The notes under the pieces are model-generated. The model had not been told where the DNA came from, ran no database searches, and worked only from the letters and a program-made list of their open reading frames with translations. Below, in pieces: positions 59,684 through 64,000 of a stretch of 64,000 bases of DNA. The stretch is from positions 62,001 to 126,000 of the forward strand of contig NZ_JABFDI010000007.1 in NCBI RefSeq assembly GCF_013403915.1, written 5' to 3'. Within the stretch, counting starts at the first letter, position 1. Each line of letters begins with the position of its first letter. Source of the stretch: Winogradskyella pacifica (GTDB lineage: Bacteria > Bacteroidota > Bacteroidia > Flavobacteriales > Flavobacteriaceae). The position numbers were made by a program, and so were the translations under genes.

Positions 59684-61018
59684 CTAGTTTAGTGTCAAAT
59701 TCTCTTGAAACTCAAATCGAACCAAACCATCGTCATCAATTTTAGTCAATCTCACTTTTTCTAGTGTATTTACCAACTCAGGATTCCAAGGTGCTTTTAC
59801 TTTGACATAGTTTTCTGTAAACCCATGTATATAACCTTCCTTATTTTCACTTTCAAATAACACAATGCGATCTGTATCTAATTGGTTTTCATAAAATGCA
59901 CGACGCTTTTTAGCAGATAAACCTCTCAACATTTTACTGCGTTTTACTCTTTTTGCTTTAGAAACGACATTAGGCATTTTTGCAGCTTCAGTATTATCAC
60001 GTTCTGAATATTGAAATACATGTAAATATGAAATATCTAATGCATTTAAAAAGTTATATGTTTCTAAAAACAATTCGTCGGTTTCACCAGGAAATCCAAC
60101 GATCACATCCACACCAATACAAGCATGAGGCATCACTTCGTTTATTTTTGAAACTCTGTCTACATACAATTCTTTCATGTAGCGACGTTTCATCTTCTTT
60201 AAAATCTCATTACTTCCGCTTTGTAATGGAATATGAAAGTGAGGTACAAATGCTCTCGAATTTGAAACCAAATCAATGGTATCATTTTTTAATAAATTGG
60301 GTTCAATAGATGAAATTCTCAAACGCTCAATACCTTCAACCTGATCCAATTCTTTAACTAAATCTAAAAAAGTATGTTCGTGTTTTTTATTGCCGAATTC
60401 CCCTTTTCCGTAGTCACCAATATTGACTCCTGTTAGTACAATTTCTTTTATACCTTGTTCAGAAATCTCTTTAGCATTCTTCAAAACATTAGTCATGGTA
60501 TCACTACGAGAAATCCCTCTAGCCAAAGGAATAGTACAATACGTACATTTATAATCGCAACCATCTTGTACTTTAAGAAATGCTCTAGTTCTGTCGCCAA
60601 TAGAATAACTACCAACATAGAAATCTGCTTCTTCTATTTCGCAAGAATGGACTTCGCCAAAATCGTTTTTAGTTAAGTCATTTAAGTAATCTGTAATCTT
60701 GAATTTCTCTGTGGCTCCCAAAACCAAATCCACACCATGTACATCTGCTAATTCTTCTGGTTTCAACTGTGCGTAACAACCAATCGCCGCAACAAAAGCA
60801 TCTGGATTGCTTTTTTGAGCTTGCTTTACAATGGTTTTAAAACGCTTGTCTGCATTTTCGGTTACCGAACAGGTATTTATGACATAAATATCTGCCGATT
60901 CCTTAAAATCTACACGATCAAAACCTTCATCTGCAAAACCTCTTGCGATTGTAGATGTTTCTGAAAAATTCAGTTTACAACCTAATGTATAAAATGCGAC
61001 TTTTTTTGTTGGATTCAT
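59684..61018 (-). CDS. mtaB: tRNA t6A37 methylthiotransferase MtaB
   Basis: A 444-residue radical SAM enzyme that adds a methylthio group to t6A37 of tRNAs reading ANN codons. The N-terminal UPF0004 domain has C14 (TLGCKLNFSE), NTCSVTENADKR and IGCYAQLKPEE. The radical SAM site is DGCDYKCTYCTIP (CxxxCxxC), with GVNIGDYGKG and PLQSGSNEILKKMKRRY as further markers. A TRAM-like domain ends the protein. The MtaB branch is favoured over MiaB because of the CKLNxSE start. Divergent from the next gene. Confidence 0.93.
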   Translation of the reverse strand: MNPTKKVAFYTLGCKLNFSETSTIARGFADEGFDRVDFKESADIYVINTCSVTENADKRFKTIVKQAQKSNPDAFVAAIGCYAQLKPEELADVHGVDLVLGATEKFKITDYLNDLTKNDFGEVHSCEIEEADFYVGSYSIGDRTRAFLKVQDGCDYKCTYCTIPLARGISRSDTMTNVLKNAKEISEQGIKEIVLTGVNIGDYGKGEFGNKKHEHTFLDLVKELDQVEGIERLRISSIEPNLLKNDTIDLVSNSRAFVPHFHIPLQSGSNEILKKMKRRYMKELYVDRVSKINEVMPHACIGVDVIVGFPGETDELFLETYNFLNALDISYLHVFQYSERDNTEAAKMPNVVSKAKRVKRSKMLRGLSAKKRRAFYENQLDTDRIVLFESENKEGYIHGFTENYVKVKAPWNPELVNTLEKVRLTKIDDDGLVRFEFQENLTLN

Positions 61019-61063
61019 TCTTGTACTTTTACCAAGTTGGCAAATTTACAACATATAACTTAT

Positions 61064-62713
61064 ATGCTAAAGCTCGTACGATTCTTATTCAATAGTTTAC
61101 TTTTTGGAGCCTTATTTTTAATGACATTTTCTTGTACTTCAAAAGAAAGCGCGCCATTAGACCATCTTGTTTTTAGATATAACGAACATAAAAACATAGG
61201 CTCTTTAGATCCGGCTTTTTCTAAAGATTTAGCCGACATTTGGGCTACACATCAGTTATTTAATGGATTGGTGCAAATGGACGACCAACTCAATGTAAAA
61301 CCTTCTATAGCTAAACATTGGTCAATTACCGATAGTGCAAAAACCTACACATTTACACTTAGAGATGATGTGTTTTTTCATAAACATGAATTGTTTAACT
61401 CTAATCTTTCGAGCAGTAACCAAGATTCAACAAGGCTTGTAACGGCATCTGATTTTGAATATAGCTTTAACCGTTTAAGAAATAAAGCGATTGCGTCACC
61501 AGGAAGTTGGGTTTTAAATAAGGTTGAAGGCTTTTCTGCTATAAACGATTCTACATTTCAAATTAAACTGAAACAAGCTTTTCCTGCGTTTTTAGGCTTG
61601 TTAACCATGAAATATTGTTCTGTGGTACCAAAGGAAGTTGTGGAACATTATGGGAATGATTTTAGGTCTCACCCCATTGGAACTGGCCCTTTTAAATTTA
61701 AGCGTTGGGAAGAAAATTTAAAATTAGTATTCAGAAGAAACAATAACTATTTTGAAACCGATTCTATAAACCAACAGCTACCATATCTTGAAGCGGTTGC
61801 TATTACTTTTTTACCAGATAAGCAAAGTGAATTTCTACAGTTTGCACAGGGTAACATTGATTTTGTATCGGGTTTAGACGGCTCTTATAAAGATGAAATT
61901 TTAACTACCGTTGGGCAATTAAAATCAAATTATATAGCTGATGTAAATATGATTCGTGGTCCCTATCTCAACACCGAATATCTAGCCTTTTTTATGGAAA
62001 GTGAGGTTAGTACCATTCAGTCTTTAAAACTGCGAAAAGCAATTAATGTAGGTTTTGATCGCAATAAAATGATGATGTATTTACGAAATGGTATCGGAAT
62101 CCCTGCAAATGGTGGTTTTATCCCCAAAGGTTTACCTGGTTTTGATGCTACAATTGGTTTTAACTATCAACCGGATTTGGCAAAACAATTGGTGTCCGAA
62201 TTTAAAGCAGAAACAGGAATTAAAAATCCTGAAATTACATTAACGACTACAAGTAATTATTTAAGTTTTTGTGAATTTATTCAACGAGAACTACAAAAAA
62301 CAGGCTTAATGGTTTCTATTGATGTTATACCTCCGTCGAGTCTTAAAGATGCTAAAGCGAATGGTCAGGTCGATTTTTTCAGAGCGAGTTGGATTGCCGA
62401 TTACCCTGATGCTGAAAACTACCTATCCTTATACTACAGCAAAAACTTTGCTCCAAAGGGTCCTAATTACACGCATTTTAAGAATGATACATTCGATGAC
62501 ATGTATGAAGCTGCGTATTTAGAAACGGATTATAACAAACGTATAGAACTCTATACTAAAATGGACTCTTTACTTATGGCTTCTGCACCAATAGTGCCTA
62601 TGTTTTATGATGAAGTTGTTCGATTTACAAGAAAGAATGTGACTGGCCTGGGTATTAATGCGACTAATTTGTTGGAACTGAAATCCGTAAAAAAAAGTGA
62701 ACTTAAAAATTAA
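61064..62713 (+). CDS. Peptide-type ABC transporter substrate-binding lipoprotein
   Basis: A 549-residue SBP_bac_5 (DppA/OppA) protein. The lipobox gives Cys24 (FLMTFSCTSK) when the start is set at ATG 61064, and a TTG at 61037 only adds nine residues. Domain pattern: GSLDPAFSKDLADIWATHQLFNGLVQ, KPSIAKHWSIT, GTGPFKFKRWEENL, RKAINVGFDR and DYPDAENYLSLYYS. It captures oligopeptides or related ligands in the periplasm. No permease or ATPase gene is adjacent, so it is an orphan binding protein. Confidence 0.92.
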   Translation: MLKLVRFLFNSLLFGALFLMTFSCTSKESAPLDHLVFRYNEHKNIGSLDPAFSKDLADIWATHQLFNGLVQMDDQLNVKPSIAKHWSITDSAKTYTFTLRDDVFFHKHELFNSNLSSSNQDSTRLVTASDFEYSFNRLRNKAIASPGSWVLNKVEGFSAINDSTFQIKLKQAFPAFLGLLTMKYCSVVPKEVVEHYGNDFRSHPIGTGPFKFKRWEENLKLVFRRNNNYFETDSINQQLPYLEAVAITFLPDKQSEFLQFAQGNIDFVSGLDGSYKDEILTTVGQLKSNYIADVNMIRGPYLNTEYLAFFMESEVSTIQSLKLRKAINVGFDRNKMMMYLRNGIGIPANGGFIPKGLPGFDATIGFNYQPDLAKQLVSEFKAETGIKNPEITLTTTSNYLSFCEFIQRELQKTGLMVSIDVIPPSSLKDAKANGQVDFFRASWIADYPDAENYLSLYYSKNFAPKGPNYTHFKNDTFDDMYEAAYLETDYNKRIELYTKMDSLLMASAPIVPMFYDEVVRFTRKNVTGLGINATNLLELKSVKKSELKN

Positions 62714-62856
62714 AGATGATAATTAATTTTTACTCTTAAATCGCGAAAAATAGTAACTCCAAAAAAAACATCTAAACTTATGCTTCAACATATTCAGCAC
62801 GTTCAAGTCCTCTCTAAAACATAAATAATATTGTGAATTAAGCTTTTACCGAGATA

Positions 62857-64000
62857 TTAGTCTTTCCTATATTGCTTTGATTCTTCGAAAATATGATTTA
62901 AAATTGCTTTGTCTATTTCTGTAAATTCCTCTTTGCGTCTAGCCATCACCACTTCCGCAACTTCAAACGCCTTGTCTGTTTTATAAGTTACAAAACCTTT
63001 GCTTCCGCCCCAAGAAAAACTTGGCACAAAGTTTCTAGGAAAACCACTTCCAAAGATATTAGCACTAACACCTACAACTGTACCTGTGTTAAACATGGTG
63101 TTAATGCCACATTTACTATGATCTCCCATCATTAATCCACAGAATTGAAGTCCGGTTTTAGCAAAGCCTTCCGTTTGGTAATCCCAAAGTCTAACTTCTG
63201 CGTAATTATTCTTTAAATTACTCGTATTCGTATCTGCACCTAGATTACACCATTCTCCTATAACTGAATTTCCTAAAAAGCCATCGTGACCTTTGTTCGA
63301 AAATCCGAATATGACAGAGTTACTAACCTCTCCTCCAACTTTACTATGAGGTCCAACAGTCGTTGGTCCATAAATCTTACTAGCCATTTTTAAGGTGGCA
63401 TTATGACATAACGCAAAAGGACCTCTTACAATAGATCCTTCCATAACTTCGGCATCTCTACCAATATAGATTGGTCCAGAACTCGCATTTAAAGTTGCAA
63501 AATTTAAAGTTGCTCCTTTTTCGATAAAAATATTTTCAGGATTAATGGTGTTGATTGTCGCAGGAATGGGTTGTGACTCTCTATCCTTAGTGATTAAATT
63601 AAAATCTTCGATAATCGCTTCACCATTAAGCGCAAAAATATCCCAAGTATGTTCAATTTTTAAAAGATCACCCTCAAACTCTATAGCTTCAAACGTTGAA
63701 AAATCACTTACCTCCTCTCCTTCTTTTATATAAAATGCAATGACATCTTCACCTTTAAATAAAGCTTGATTTTCGGTTAAGTTTTTTACAACCTCTGCAA
63801 CTTCCATATTAGGTAGAAAAGAAGCATTAATCATAATGTTATTTTCCATTTCTACCATAGGATACTTATCTGACAAGTAATCTTCGGTAACCGTTGTAGT
63901 GGTATATTCTATATACGATTCCCATTTTTGGCGTATGGTTAAAATACCAACTCTTAGGTCTGCAACTGGTCTTGTAAATGTAAATGGTAAAAGATTATTA
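62857..64000 (-). CDS. GlmU-like sugar nucleotidyltransferase family protein (5' end outside window)
   Basis: The frame continues to the right edge without stop. It begins NNLLPFTFTRPVADLRVGIL, the usual sequence ~10 residues into this Bacteroidota family (NTP_transf_4-like), so only a few residues are lost. The N-terminal part is nucleotidyltransferase-like; the second half is a left-handed beta-helix of hexapeptide repeats (TIGRDAEVMEGSIVRGPFALCH-type, with GPTTVGPHSKVGGEVSNS). It likely activates or acetylates sugar phosphates for the envelope. The ORF's first ATG-like start at 63876 is not the real one. Confidence 0.9.
   Translation of the reverse strand, partial: NNLLPFTFTRPVADLRVGILTIRQKWESYIEYTTTTVTEDYLSDKYPMVEMENNIMINASFLPNMEVAEVVKNLTENQALFKGEDVIAFYIKEGEEVSDFSTFEAIEFEGDLLKIEHTWDIFALNGEAIIEDFNLITKDRESQPIPATINTINPENIFIEKGATLNFATLNASSGPIYIGRDAEVMEGSIVRGPFALCHNATLKMASKIYGPTTVGPHSKVGGEVSNSVIFGFSNKGHDGFLGNSVIGEWCNLGADTNTSNLKNNYAEVRLWDYQTEGFAKTGLQFCGLMMGDHSKCGINTMFNTGTVVGVSANIFGSGFPRNFVPSFSWGGSKGFVTYKTDKAFEVAEVVMARRKEEFTEIDKAILNHIFEESKQYRKD

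Noticed and set aside
1-64000. tRNA, rRNA, tmRNA, RNase P RNA, prophage or insertion sequences
   Set aside because: Reading the intergenic regions shows no cloverleaf with a CCA-type end, no rRNA blocks, no transposase or integrase gene. A covariance search would be needed for small RNAs without strong sequence signals.

Overview
The window is low-GC DNA from a Bacteroidota genome, most likely a marine or free-living member of the Flavobacteriaceae. The evidence is type IX secretion (T9SS) sorting domains, many Bacteroidota-restricted families (DUF4252, DUF2147, CarboxypepD_reg-like, haem-binding domain, GlmU-like sugar nucleotidyltransferase), lipoproteins with short Cys signal peptides, few Shine-Dalgarno sequences, and promoters of the Bacteroidota type (TTG, about 19-20 bases, TAnnTTTG). 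It reads as ordinary chromosome: mostly housekeeping genes in short operons on both strands, with no rRNA, tRNA, CRISPR array, prophage or insertion sequence that I can see.

Layout. 1-8.5 kb: the C-terminal part of a T9SS surface protein, hisS, a MacB-type permease, a small unknown protein, a glycerophosphodiesterase lipoprotein, the rpsF-rpsR-rplI operon and a LytTR response regulator. 8.6-23 kb: priA with a coupled DUF2147 gene, a YihY-type membrane protein, nadC, rlmH, a hibernation factor, an outer-membrane protein, rdgB, a DUF1275 membrane protein, a DEAD-box helicase with a long structured leader, a surface-assembly-type protein, a VOC protein, a SpoU methyltransferase, a sirtuin and an SDR oxidoreductase. 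23.3-31.8 kb: a heavy-metal efflux operon consisting of a Cys-rich secreted protein, a CzcA pump fused in one frame to a TolC-like domain, a CzcB adaptor, a Fur-family repressor and a Zn/Cd-type P-ATPase. 31.9-39.3 kb: an RluA-family synthase gene without a standard start codon, a glycosyltransferase, a c-type haem protein, a HEAT-like protein beside purB, and an ECF sigma / anti-sigma-like / DUF4252 / DUF4252 module.

39.5-47.5 kb: an S41 protease, then a cobalamin-uptake locus. A clear cobalamin riboswitch precedes a BtuB-type TonB receptor and a BtuG-like beta-propeller lipoprotein on the minus strand. A divergent BtuF-BtuC-BtuD-type ABC importer lies on the plus strand. Between the two arms I find an unlisted 38-residue membrane-protein ORF. 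47.6-64 kb: rmuC; a SatD-DUF3307-thioesterase operon preceded by three operator-like repeats exactly 28 bp apart, one of them over the -7 box; a T9SS protein that is almost only a sorting domain; a short carB; rpmH (53 aa); a TPR-like protein; cardiolipin synthase; a lytic transglycosylase; a hydrolase; a small GNAT protein; mtaB; a peptide-binding lipoprotein; and a GlmU-like gene cut by the right edge.

The most promising material for new biology is the cobalamin locus (small membrane protein and flavobacterial BtuG candidate) and the SatD operon (cyclase-like N-terminal motifs joined to a DNA-binding end, with phased repeats at its promoter). After these come the CzcA-TolC fusion with an internal signal peptide and the RluA gene with a non-standard start. 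Seven-base tandem repeats occur in three separate intergenic regions. All functional calls rest on reading the sequence by eye; no database search was run.
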